Source: Nitrososphaerota archaeon (GTDB taxonomy: Archaea; Thermoproteota; Nitrososphaeria; Nitrososphaerales; CADDZS01). From it: a stretch of 5,915 nt of DNA. A program made the position numbers and the translations under genes. Positions 1 to 5,577 of this stretch are shown in pieces. Below the pieces are notes generated by a model. That model was not told the DNA's origin and ran no database searches. It worked only from the letters and a program-made list of their open reading frames with translations. Location of the stretch: NCBI GenBank assembly GCA_027886795.1, contig JAPCJU010000083.1:1-5915 (forward strand). The letters are read 5' to 3'. Numbering within the stretch: position 1 is the stretch's first letter; each line of letters starts with the position of its first letter.

Positions 1-1
1 C

Positions 2-802
2 GCGGCCGGGGCTATTGGTTCTATCGTGGGAATCGGCGGAGGCCTTCTTGTAACTCCGGTACTAACCCTCATTTTTGGGGTTGACATTCACTTGGCCATC
101 GGCGCGAGCATAATAGCAATCATCGCTACATCAAGCGGCGGCGCCGTTGCATACATCAGGGACAGAATCACAAACATCAGGGTGGGAATGTACCTCGAGA
201 TTGGCACGACCCTCGGTGCAATTACCGGGGCCGCCCTTGCCGCCTACGCAAATTCCTCTTTATTGTTCGGGTTTTTCGGTCTGGTTCTCCTAGCCTCAGT
301 GGTTCCTCTGCTTAGAAAGAGGAACGAAGAATTGCCCGTGAACATCGTAAACGATCGATTAGCGACCCGATTGCATTTGAGCTCCTCGTATCCTGATCAG
401 CGTTTGAGTCAGGAGGTTTCTTACAATGTGAAGGGAAGCTACGTTGGGCTTGGAATAATGTACGGAGCAGGTTTGTTGTCAGGTCTACTTGGAATCGGCA
501 GTGGCGCTTTCAAGGTACTGGGGATGGAAAACGCAATGCGCCTCCCCATGAAGGTGTCAACCACAACTAGCAATTTCATGATTGGAGTAACGGCGGCAGC
601 AAGCGCTGGAATATATTTCGTGAGGGGCGACGTGAATCCATTCATCGTTGCGCCGGTAGTTTTGGGGGTTTTAGGCGGCGCTATGGTTGGAACGAAGATT
701 CTGGTCCGCGCGAGAAACACCACGGTCAGGATGGTCTTCATCGTGGTCCTTTTCGGAATCTCAATTGAAATGATTGCAAAGGCGATCGGCATCCTGCCCT
801 AG
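2..802 (+). CDS. TauE/SafE family membrane permease, 5'-truncated by the window
   Basis: This is a polytopic membrane protein of the TauE/SafE (COG0730) family, whose members are proposed exporters of sulfite, sulfonates or other organic anions. The reading frame is open from base 2, so the true start lies upstream; the GTG at 26 falls inside the first conserved segment and is probably an internal valine. The visible 266 residues show the duplicated architecture of the family. The first glycine motif, GIGGG, is at about residues 10-14 of the visible part. A hydrophilic loop rich in charged residues spans about 105-145. The second repeat opens with GLLSGLLGIGSG (157-168) and continues with the LPMKVSTTTSNFMIG segment (181-195). 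The substrate cannot be read from sequence. The DUF1634 gene begins just past its stop on the same strand, which suggests co-transcription and possibly a shared complex. Confidence 0.9.
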   Translation, partial: AAGAIGSIVGIGGGLLVTPVLTLIFGVDIHLAIGASIIAIIATSSGGAVAYIRDRITNIRVGMYLEIGTTLGAITGAALAAYANSSLLFGFFGLVLLASVVPLLRKRNEELPVNIVNDRLATRLHLSSSYPDQRLSQEVSYNVKGSYVGLGIMYGAGLLSGLLGIGSGAFKVLGMENAMRLPMKVSTTTSNFMIGVTAAASAGIYFVRGDVNPFIVAPVVLGVLGGAMVGTKILVRARNTTVRMVFIVVLFGISIEMIAKAIGILP

Positions 803-824
803 AAAATGGAGAATTGATTCTTAT

Positions 825-1289
825 TTGAGGCCGGATTCAGAAGAAGACAGGTCGTTCGACAAGAAGCGCTACGCACGAATGCAGACAGTTCTTGCAAGAA
901 CGCTTCTCTACGGTGTTGTCCTTAGCACTGTAATCATAGTTATTGGACTTGCAGCCATGGCATTATCGAACAAGACCGGTTATCTCTGTGATAACTCTGG
1001 CGATTCGTTGAATTGCCTTCTCAATTACAATCCCAGTGCAATTCCTCATGGGGACTATCCCAATAATCTCGTTGCACTCGCATCGGGACTGGAACAACTG
1101 AAGCCGTTCAGCATAATCCAACTGGGAGTGCTTGTTTTGCTAGCCACCCCTGTAATCAGGGTAACAGCTTCGCTGATTTTATTTTCCATCGAGAAGGACA
1201 GATCGTTCGTACTGATTACACTTTTTGTATTGCTCGTACTTCTGTTCAGCTTCTTCATCGTTCCGGAAATCCCGATCTTCAAGGCTTGA
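825..1289 (+). CDS. DUF1634 family small membrane protein
   Basis: This is a predicted three-helix membrane protein of the DUF1634 (COG4272) family, of unknown biochemical function. With the TTG start at 825 it has 154 residues. Helix 1 is at about 27-46 (LLYGVVLSTVIIVIGLAAM). Helix 2 is at about 94-122 and contains the family-like LLATPVIRV stretch. Helix 3 is at about 128-146. A hydrophilic loop of about 45 residues between helices 1 and 2 carries two cysteines (C55, C64). The frame is open back to a TTG at 774, inside the upstream gene, but that extension translates an overlap and looks like shadow sequence. TTG 825 has a GGAG at 808-811, spaced a little far at 13 nt; ATG 879 is a shorter alternative giving 136 residues. 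It follows the TauE/SafE gene by 22 bp. In archaea these two families are commonly adjacent, so an accessory role in the same transporter is a reasonable inference. Confidence 0.85.
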   Translation: MRPDSEEDRSFDKKRYARMQTVLARTLLYGVVLSTVIIVIGLAAMALSNKTGYLCDNSGDSLNCLLNYNPSAIPHGDYPNNLVALASGLEQLKPFSIIQLGVLVLLATPVIRVTASLILFSIEKDRSFVLITLFVLLVLLFSFFIVPEIPIFKA

Positions 1290-1333
1290 TGCAACTTTGA
1301 GAGAACTGCCATCACAACCCAAAAATCGGAATA

Positions 1334-1341
1334 ACTTTTAA
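1334..1341 (+). promoter_or_regulatory. Archaeal TATA box for the tRNA-Ser gene
   Basis: The A/T-rich octamer CTTTTAAT is centred about 32 bp before the first base of the tRNA and is preceded by the purine-rich CGGAATAA, which could act as a BRE. Initiation 25-27 bp downstream of its centre would give a leader of only a few nucleotides, as expected for an archaeal tRNA gene. This was read by eye, so the exact boundaries are approximate. Confidence 0.6.
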
Positions 1342-1369
1342 TCATAAAGAATGGATAATTTTTGGAAAG

Positions 1370-1521
1370 GCCGGGGTTGAGCAATCTGGTCGCTCACCGC
1401 GCTCGAGATCCTTCTTCCTCTTCAAATGAAAAAGCTGAGAAAGGAGAAAAAATTAGGGCTTCTGTAAACAAGAAACGCGGCGCCCCTATGGGGTATGTGG
1501 GTTCAAATCCCACCTCCGGCG
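1370..1521 (+). tRNA. tRNA-Ser (anticodon CGA) with an anticodon-loop intron
   Basis: The gene folds into a complete class II tRNA decoding UCG. The acceptor stem is GCCGGGG (1370-1376) with CTCCGGC (1514-1520), including one G-T wobble. The D stem is GAGC/GCTC (1379-1382, 1392-1395). The anticodon stem is CCGCG/CGCGG (1397-1401, 1476-1480), perfectly paired only if the intervening 67 nt are removed. The anticodon CGA is at 1404-1406. A long variable arm with a CCCC/GGGG stem (1483-1486, 1490-1493) marks a serine- or leucine-type tRNA. The T arm is GTGGG-TTCAAAT-CCCAC (1497-1513). The discriminator is G1521, as expected for archaeal tRNA-Ser. CCA is not encoded. The mature length is 85 nt before CCA addition. 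The intron position and lack of CCA are strong archaeal signals. Confidence 0.95.
1408..1474 (+). other. Archaeal tRNA intron at canonical position 37/38
   Basis: This 67-nt insert lies between G37 (1407) and A38 (1475) and is placed by the requirement to form the 5-bp anticodon stem. The junction can slide by one A without changing the mature tRNA. For a canonical bulge-helix-bulge with 3-nt bulges, bases 32-35 (CTCG) would pair with CAAG at 1469-1472. That gives three of four pairs with one C-A mismatch, and the intron-side helix is weak in my reading. The splice motif is therefore relaxed or folds differently. No ORF and no snoRNA-like boxes were recognised inside. Confidence 0.8.
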
Positions 1522-1530
1522 CTTATCTAC

Positions 1531-1552
1531 TGCCCCCAAATGGGCACGTTTT
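1531..1552 (+). terminator. Hairpin plus T-tract downstream of the tRNA
   Basis: TGCCC (1531-1535) and GGGCA (1542-1546) form a 5-bp stem around a 6-nt loop, followed by CG and four Ts at 1549-1552, starting nine bases after the tRNA 3' end. Archaeal RNA polymerase terminates mainly at T-rich tracts, so the T run may matter more than the stem. Confidence 0.4.
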
Positions 1553-1576
1553 AGGCCCGTTTCGGCTATCGGGGCG

Positions 1577-1600
1577 CTATTTTAGCAGTTCTTATTTTGC
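1577..1600 (+). promoter_or_regulatory. Candidate TATA elements for the small HTH gene
   Basis: Two A/T-rich boxes, CTATTTTAG (near 1578-1586) and CTTATTTTG (near 1591-1599), stand in otherwise GC-rich sequence 60-80 bp before the TTG start at 1661. Either would place initiation at about 1608-1622, leaving a leader of 40-50 nt. I cannot choose between them from sequence alone. Confidence 0.35.
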
Positions 1601-1645
1601 CGCCCAAATCGATCCTCCAGGTCGTTTGAACTTACATCCTTTCCC

Positions 1646-1653
1646 GGAGGGAG
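1646..1653 (+). promoter_or_regulatory. Strong Shine-Dalgarno site that fixes a TTG start
   Basis: GGAGGGAG ends 7 nt before TTG 1661, near-ideal spacing and a close match to the complement of an archaeal 16S rRNA 3' end. This supports the TTG over any internal start. A CCTCC at 1614-1618 is complementary to its GGAGG core and could mask it in a leader hairpin, but that pairing is only 5 bp with a 27-nt loop. Confidence 0.65.
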
Positions 1654-1660
1654 CGAAACC

Positions 1661-2032
1661 TTGAAGGCGCGCCGTCCTAACACGCGTGCTCTAATTGTTA
1701 GCCTGCTTCTGGATGGGAAAGAGCGCAGCTCCCGGGAGGCCTCGCGGGAACTGGGCTTTGGATTGGATGTAGCAAATACGACCAACTTGCGGGCTTGGCA
1801 GAAAGGAGAGCTATTTCGCTCGAAGAATGTCATCTTCAATAAGATCGAAGTTTCCCACGGAAGACTAGGGATTCGCCAGAATGTGGGAGGCTACCACTTG
1901 TACACAGTTCCAGTCACTTATTCTGAAAACGAATCCTTTGTAAGGAATGGTGTGGAATACGTTGCTTACTCCCGCGATCACCTAGATCATCGAGCTATTC
2001 GCACCAAAAGCAAGAGTAGCTTGCCGCCGTGA
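1661..2032 (+). CDS. Small putative winged helix-turn-helix DNA-binding protein
   Basis: This 123-residue basic protein belongs to no named family I recognise. Residues 8-50 have the look of a helix-turn-helix. A first helix (NTRALIVSLLL) is followed by DGKERSSREASRELGF, where the small, polar SSREASREL stretch resembles the turn and second helix, and then by a candidate recognition helix at about 36-50 containing NLRAWQKGELF. The segment at 52-82 (RSKNVIF to GGYHLYTV) could form the wing and strands. Similar small proteins with a 'RAW.KG' helix and a C-terminal 'YHLY' strand occur in archaea to my recollection, unverified. The C terminus (113-123) is rich in Lys and Ser and probably disordered. 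It starts at TTG with a strong Shine-Dalgarno site, stands alone between the tRNA and glpK, and converges on glpK with 34 bp between their stops. A regulatory role on the glycerol genes is possible but unsupported. Confidence 0.7.
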   Translation: MKARRPNTRALIVSLLLDGKERSSREASRELGFGLDVANTTNLRAWQKGELFRSKNVIFNKIEVSHGRLGIRQNVGGYHLYTVPVTYSENESFVRNGVEYVAYSRDHLDHRAIRTKSKSSLPP

Positions 2033-2066
2033 TTCAGCCGATCTCGTGCAAAGTTTGTCGCCTCGA

Positions 2067-3626
2067 CTAGGGTGACGGATGGGACGCTCCACCCACCTCT
2101 GTTAACCAGCCCTTAGTTCTATTGACGGCCGTGATCCATCCATAATAACCACGGTCTCTCTTCGATGCACTCCAAGAAGGTTTGATTACTCTCCCCTTCT
2201 TTGCTATCGCCCTTAGTTCATCCTTTCCAGACCAGAAATCTATAGCGAGTCCGGCCGCAAAAGCGGCCCCTACGGATGTAGTTTCTGTAACGGACGCTCT
2301 CACTAGGGGGATGCCGAGGATGTTAGACTGCAGTTGCATTAGGTAGTTGTTCTTTGTTACTCCTCCGTCAACTTTGAGTTCATTAAGGGGGAGCCCTGTT
2401 TCCTTTCTCATCGCCTCTACTACGGCCCTAGTTTGAAAGCAGATACTCTCCAGGGCCGCAAGAACAATGTGCTCCTTTCGAGTGTAATGAGTCAGTCCAA
2501 AGATCGCTCCCCGTGCATGAACATCCCAAAAGGGAGAAAAGAGTCCGCTAAATGCTGGAACAAAATAGACGCCGGCAGATCCATGCCTTCCGACAGACTT
2601 CGCAACTTTCTCGATTTCCTCTGTAGAACTGATCAACCGCAGATTTTCTTCGAGCCACGTAATGATGCCTCCGGTGACTGCTATCGGTCCTTCCACGGCG
2701 TAGTTGCATTTTCCCTTCTCCAGCCCAAATGCGACGGTCGATATGAGTCCAAGCTTGGAAGGTCTGAATTTCGCTCCCACATTTTCTAGAAGAAAAGAAC
2801 CCGTCCCGTAAGTGCACTTAGCTTCGCCCGTTTCAAAACAAGTTTGACCAAATAGAGAAGCTTGCTGATCGCCAAGATCGCCGCAAACCGGGACGCGAGA
2901 TCCCAACAATCTTGGATCCGTGTATCCATAAACTTCGCGATCTGAACTCGGCCGAATTTCCGGCATGATCGTCTCTGGGATATTGAAGAAATTCAATAGT
3001 TCCGTGGACCACTCGAGTTTTTGTATATCCATCAGCAGTGTTCTCGAAGCGTTCGTATAGTCAGTTAAATGAGAACGTGCCTTTCGGTGCGAGGCATTTC
3101 TCGTAAGATTACAAATGATCCAGGAATCAACGTTTCCAAATGCTAGCTCATCGATTCTACGTCGTGCTCTGGGGACGTTATCGAGTATCCATTCGATTTT
3201 ACTAGCAGAGAAATATGTATGAACCGGTAGCCCGGTCTTTGAAGTAATCAGTCGCGTGGCATCCTCGTCATTGCTCAGGCTCGTAGTTCGCGCAAGTGTT
3301 CTCACGTCCTGCCAGACTATCGCATTATGAATCGGCTTCAAGGATCTTTTGTCCCAAACTACTACCGTCTCCCTTTGATTTGTCACACCCAAAGCCGATA
3401 TTTGCCCTGGATTGATCTTCGCTTTCCTTACGGCTGCTTTAATCACATGTTTGACGTTATCCCAAATCTCTAGCGGATCGTGTTCCACCCAACCCGGTCG
3501 GGGGTAAATCTGCCGATGTCGAGCGTATTCGAGAGAAATTAAGTTGCATGCATGATCAAATATCGCGCACTTTGTTCCCGTTGTTCCCTGGTCGATGGCG
3601 AGGATGAATTTTTTGGAGCTATCCAA
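2067..3626 (-). CDS. glpK: Glycerol kinase (FGGY family)
   Basis: This cytoplasmic enzyme phosphorylates glycerol with ATP to sn-glycerol-3-phosphate. The 519-residue length is close to the usual 500 or so. Both FGGY actin-like domains are complete. The N-terminal phosphate loop is IDQGTTGTK (11-19). The glycerol-site segment NQRETVVVWD is at 83-92, followed by IVWQDVRT (103-110) and FSASKIEWILD (139-149). The catalytic Asp is in GDQQASLFGQ (D253). The nucleotide-binding YGTGSFLLENVG is at 273-284. The C-terminal signature VDGGVTKNNYLMQLQSNILG spans 419-438. Lys19 replaces the Arg that bacterial enzymes commonly have after the TTSS loop, a conservative change. The start is TTG 3626: an in-frame TAA lies two codons upstream and the next Met is far inside. 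No clear Shine-Dalgarno site precedes it, so translation may use a weak site. It is divergent from glpD, whose product consumes its product. Confidence 0.96.
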   Translation of the reverse strand: MDSSKKFILAIDQGTTGTKCAIFDHACNLISLEYARHRQIYPRPGWVEHDPLEIWDNVKHVIKAAVRKAKINPGQISALGVTNQRETVVVWDKRSLKPIHNAIVWQDVRTLARTTSLSNDEDATRLITSKTGLPVHTYFSASKIEWILDNVPRARRRIDELAFGNVDSWIICNLTRNASHRKARSHLTDYTNASRTLLMDIQKLEWSTELLNFFNIPETIMPEIRPSSDREVYGYTDPRLLGSRVPVCGDLGDQQASLFGQTCFETGEAKCTYGTGSFLLENVGAKFRPSKLGLISTVAFGLEKGKCNYAVEGPIAVTGGIITWLEENLRLISSTEEIEKVAKSVGRHGSAGVYFVPAFSGLFSPFWDVHARGAIFGLTHYTRKEHIVLAALESICFQTRAVVEAMRKETGLPLNELKVDGGVTKNNYLMQLQSNILGIPLVRASVTETTSVGAAFAAGLAIDFWSGKDELRAIAKKGRVIKPSWSASKRDRGYYGWITAVNRTKGWLTEVGGASHPSP

Positions 3627-3680
3627 TGTTTAGACCATTCTCATTTATCGACCATGTTTTTGCTACTTTGTTCAAAAGAG

Positions 3681-3690
3681 ATATTTTTCA
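3681..3690 (-). promoter_or_regulatory. Candidate TATA box for glpK
   Basis: On the minus strand this reads TGAAAAATAT, an A/T-rich box with a purine-rich GAAA on its upstream side as expected for BRE plus TATA. Initiation about 25 bp downstream, near 3660, would leave a leader of about 34 nt before the TTG. Inferred by inspection. Confidence 0.4.
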
Positions 3691-3700
3691 ATTAACCCCG

Positions 3701-3708
3701 CTATAATA
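3701..3708 (+). promoter_or_regulatory. Candidate TATA box for glpD
   Basis: CTATAATA lies about 40 bp before the ATG. Initiation near 3730 would give a leader of about 17 nt containing GTGAG (3733-3737), a weak Shine-Dalgarno match 9 nt before the start. The alternative box TTTTAAT at 3714-3720 would make the transcript nearly leaderless. Confidence 0.4.
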
Positions 3709-3711
3709 CAT

Positions 3712-3721
3712 CATTTTAATG
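3712..3721. promoter_or_regulatory. Possible operator: short palindrome in the glpK-glpD divergent region
   Basis: CATT-TT-AATG has 4-bp inverted arms and lies between the candidate glpD TATA box and its predicted start of transcription, where a bound repressor would block initiation. The same intergenic stretch carries a direct repeat GACCAT at 3633-3638 and 3650-3655, in the glpK leader. Both are short and could be chance; no known archaeal regulator site was recognised. Confidence 0.25.
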
Positions 3722-3746
3722 GTATGCTTGCAGTGAGCCTTGTAAA

Positions 3747-5357
3747 ATGCTCGTACACAAATCATGCGATGCTCTAATCATAGGCGGCGGAATCGCAGGA
3801 TGTGGCATCGCCCGAGATTTGGCTCTAAGAGGTGTCTCAACGATACTTGTCGAAAAGGAGGACTTTGGCTCGGGGACTACGAGCGCTTCTTCTCGAATAA
3901 TCCACGGAGGTGTTCGCTATCTTGAGAACTTTGAATTCCAGCTAGTTCGCGAGGGTCTACGCGAAAGATCTATTCTCCTAAGAACTGTCCCTAATCTGGT
4001 CAAACCGCTGCGGTTTATCATCCCTATCTACAAAGGCTCGAGCCCGGGAAGATGGAAGATAAAACTGGGAATGATCGCTTACGATCTCCTATCTGTCAAC
4101 AAGTCAGTCCCCTCTCACAAGTTTATAGACCCAGAAGAGACAACGAGACGAATCCCTTCGTTAGAATCTGAAGGACTCGTCGGATCGTACGTGTACTACG
4201 ACGCGCAAGTCTCAATGGTAGAGAGACTGTGCTTGGAAAATGTATTGGCAGCCGAAGACGTAAACTGCATAGCCTACAATCACTGTGAAGTCATCAAAAT
4301 AACATCAAGCGAGAAGGAAGCGATGAGCGCTACCGTCCGGAATAATTTGACGGGAGAGGAGTGGTCGGTAACCTTCAGGGTTCTTGTGAATTGTACGGGG
4401 CCATGGATTGATGGTTTTCTCAAGAATGCCTCCATGGAAGAGAAAAGCCCTCTCTTAACAACTACGAAGGGCGTCCACTTGGTAAGTTCGAGACTTTCTG
4501 ACGATGCATTTGCTTTGTACTCAAAAAAGGATGGTCGTCTTTTCTTTGTTATTCCGTGGATGGGATATTCTTTGATAGGAACCACCGACACGCCATTCGG
4601 TGGATCGCCCGATAATCTCGTAACGAGTAAGGAAGATGTTGCATACTTGGAAGAATCCTTAGGGCGCTACTTTCCGGGAGTGCATTTAGAATGGTTCGCA
4701 ACGTACGCTGGACTAAGACCACTGGTAAATGCAAAATCGTCAGATCCTTCTAAAATTTCGAGAAAGTATGCGATAATAGAATCTTCGAGAATGAATAATC
4801 TGATCACTGTAGCGGGGGTAAAGATAACAGAATACCGATCCGCAGCTGAGAAGACGGCTGACTTGGTGTGCAAAAAGCTTTCTGTGAGAAGAAAATCTGC
4901 CACTCGGAAATTGATTTTAACTGAAAATAACTATCCTCAGGATTTTTCCAAATACGAGAAAGTGATCCCTCAGGAGCTATGCGAATTCCTCAGTTCGATC
5001 TATGGGCATAAGGCAATTTATATTCTCGACGAAATTAGTCGTGCTCCTGGTCTTCAGGAAAAATTATGCCTGCACAACCCCCAAATCGCAGGGCAAGTGT
5101 GGTTTGCGGTGAAATTTGAACACGCGAAGACATTGAGTGACTTCATGCTGCGGAGGACGCGTATTGGTTACACCAAGTGCAAGGGATTGGACGCGCTGGA
5201 CAAAGTAACCTCAATTATGAAAGAACATCTAAATTGGTCAGAGGAAGAACGGAAAATGCAAAACATGTCGTATTCTGAATATGTTGCACAGCGTGACGAA
5301 GCATTATCCCCATGGAAAGATTCTTTCTCAACGCACATCCCAAGAGATAATCCTTAG
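3747..5357 (+). CDS. glpD: FAD-dependent glycerol-3-phosphate dehydrogenase, GlpD type
   Basis: This enzyme oxidises sn-glycerol-3-phosphate to dihydroxyacetone phosphate with FAD and normally passes the electrons to quinone at the membrane face. The 536 residues match the length of GlpD enzymes. The Rossmann dinucleotide motif ALIIGGGIAGCGIARDLALR is at 9-28, with the acidic end of the fold at VEKEDF (35-40). The family signature GTTSASSRIIHGGVRYLE is at 43-60. FAD and substrate segments follow: VNCTGPW (214-220), TTKGVHLV (239-246), IGTTDTPF (277-284) and GLRPL (322-326). The usual GGK(L/I)TTYR motif appears as GVKITEYR (357-364), two substitutions. The C-terminal helical domain (about 405-510) is present. 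I see no cysteine cluster of the bfd-like Fe-S type found in GlpA, so the single-subunit GlpD type is favoured. The ATG start places the Rossmann motif at the normal distance. Adjacent glpK supplies the substrate. Confidence 0.94.
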   Translation: MLVHKSCDALIIGGGIAGCGIARDLALRGVSTILVEKEDFGSGTTSASSRIIHGGVRYLENFEFQLVREGLRERSILLRTVPNLVKPLRFIIPIYKGSSPGRWKIKLGMIAYDLLSVNKSVPSHKFIDPEETTRRIPSLESEGLVGSYVYYDAQVSMVERLCLENVLAAEDVNCIAYNHCEVIKITSSEKEAMSATVRNNLTGEEWSVTFRVLVNCTGPWIDGFLKNASMEEKSPLLTTTKGVHLVSSRLSDDAFALYSKKDGRLFFVIPWMGYSLIGTTDTPFGGSPDNLVTSKEDVAYLEESLGRYFPGVHLEWFATYAGLRPLVNAKSSDPSKISRKYAIIESSRMNNLITVAGVKITEYRSAAEKTADLVCKKLSVRRKSATRKLILTENNYPQDFSKYEKVIPQELCEFLSSIYGHKAIYILDEISRAPGLQEKLCLHNPQIAGQVWFAVKFEHAKTLSDFMLRRTRIGYTKCKGLDALDKVTSIMKEHLNWSEEERKMQNMSYSEYVAQRDEALSPWKDSFSTHIPRDNP

Positions 5358-5417
5358 ACTCTTCACCCAAACTAAGTGTAATTCAGCGAATACTGGCACG
5401 AGCAGAGATTACCTCAT

Positions 5418-5431
5418 TCGGCAGCTGCCGA
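5418..5431. repeat. Perfect 14-bp palindrome
   Basis: TCGGCAGCTGCCGA equals its own reverse complement. It can form a 5-bp hairpin with an AGCT loop as RNA, or serve as a dimeric protein-binding site as DNA. It is the first of three adjacent inverted repeats in the convergent intergenic region. Confidence 0.8.
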
Positions 5432-5471
5432 CTTTCAAACGGGTACCGTCTGAAAACGACAAGCCTAATAT

Positions 5472-5488
5472 CAGTCGAACGTCGACTG
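5472..5488. repeat. Inverted repeat, 7-bp arms and 3-nt loop
   Basis: CAGTCGA and TCGACTG flank ACG. The arms pair perfectly. It could contribute to glpD transcript end formation, but no T-tract follows directly. Confidence 0.75.
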
Positions 5489-5539
5489 CTCTAAACCGCT
5501 ATGAATTCGCTATTTTCCTTGAATGAAACCCACAGACTA

Positions 5540-5550
5540 ACCTCCGGCGC
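5540..5550 (+). repeat. Direct repeat of the tRNA-Ser 3' end (possible att remnant)
   Basis: ACCTCCGGCGC matches positions 1512-1522 exactly and in the same orientation. The source copy covers the last two bases of the T stem, the 3' acceptor strand, the discriminator and one more base. tRNA 3' ends are usual targets of site-specific integrases, so the copy could mark the far end of an inserted segment. It is short, and no integrase is visible between the copies. Chance remains possible. Confidence 0.35.
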
Positions 5551-5553
5551 CTT

Positions 5554-5577
5554 TTCAAAAATGTTCAGAATCTGAAC
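5554..5577 (-). terminator. Terminator-like hairpin of the poxB-like gene
   Basis: On the minus strand, 8 nt after the stop codon, GTTCAG-ATT-CTGAAC forms a 6-bp stem, and an A followed by five Ts comes next (5557-5561 on the plus strand). The position and T-tract fit transcript end formation of the minus-strand gene. Confidence 0.55.

Larger units (their letters stand above)
5385..5516 (+). ncRNA. Candidate structured RNA or 3' UTR element after glpD (speculative)
   Basis: Read as RNA on the plus strand, an outer stem AGCGAAT (5385-5391) with ATTCGCT (5505-5511) encloses a second stem GAGCAG (5400-5405) with CTGCTC (5486-5491). Inside sit two local hairpins: TCGGC-AGCT-GCCGA (5418-5431), and TTTCA-A-ACGG with CCGT-C-TGAAA around a GTA loop (5433-5455). 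A third, CAGTCGA-ACG-TCGACTG (5472-5488), overlaps three bases of the second stem, so the two are partly exclusive. A short T-rich run (5513-5516) follows. No known RNA family was recognised and no clear promoter precedes it. Hairpins read equally on both strands, so the orientation is a guess. Confidence 0.25.

Noticed and set aside
439..792. Minus-strand open frame of 117 codons
   Set aside because: It lies antisense to the well-supported TauE/SafE gene and shows no domain or ribosome site.
774..824. Longer DUF1634 start at TTG 774
   Set aside because: The added residues are an overlapping-frame translation of the TauE/SafE end and no ribosome site precedes it; TTG 825 is preferred.
1055..1384. 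Minus-strand open frame of 109 codons
   Set aside because: It overlaps the DUF1634 coding region and runs into the tRNA gene; it is a shadow of both.
1362..1664. Plus-strand open frame of 100 codons
   Set aside because: It runs through the whole tRNA-Ser gene and its intron, so it cannot be a real protein gene.
1582..1839. Minus-strand open frame of 85 codons
   Set aside because: It is antisense to the small HTH gene, which has the better ribosome site and protein-like composition.
2433..2817. Two open frames (one per strand) inside glycerol kinase
   Set aside because: Both are alternative frames of a gene with all its family motifs intact.
4280..4903. Three minus-strand open frames inside glpD
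   Set aside because: They are antisense to a complete, motif-bearing dehydrogenase gene.
5281..5526. Plus-strand open frame of 81 codons at the end of glpD
   Set aside because: It overlaps the glpD 3' end in another frame, continues through the hairpin cluster, and lacks a ribosome site or recognisable domain.
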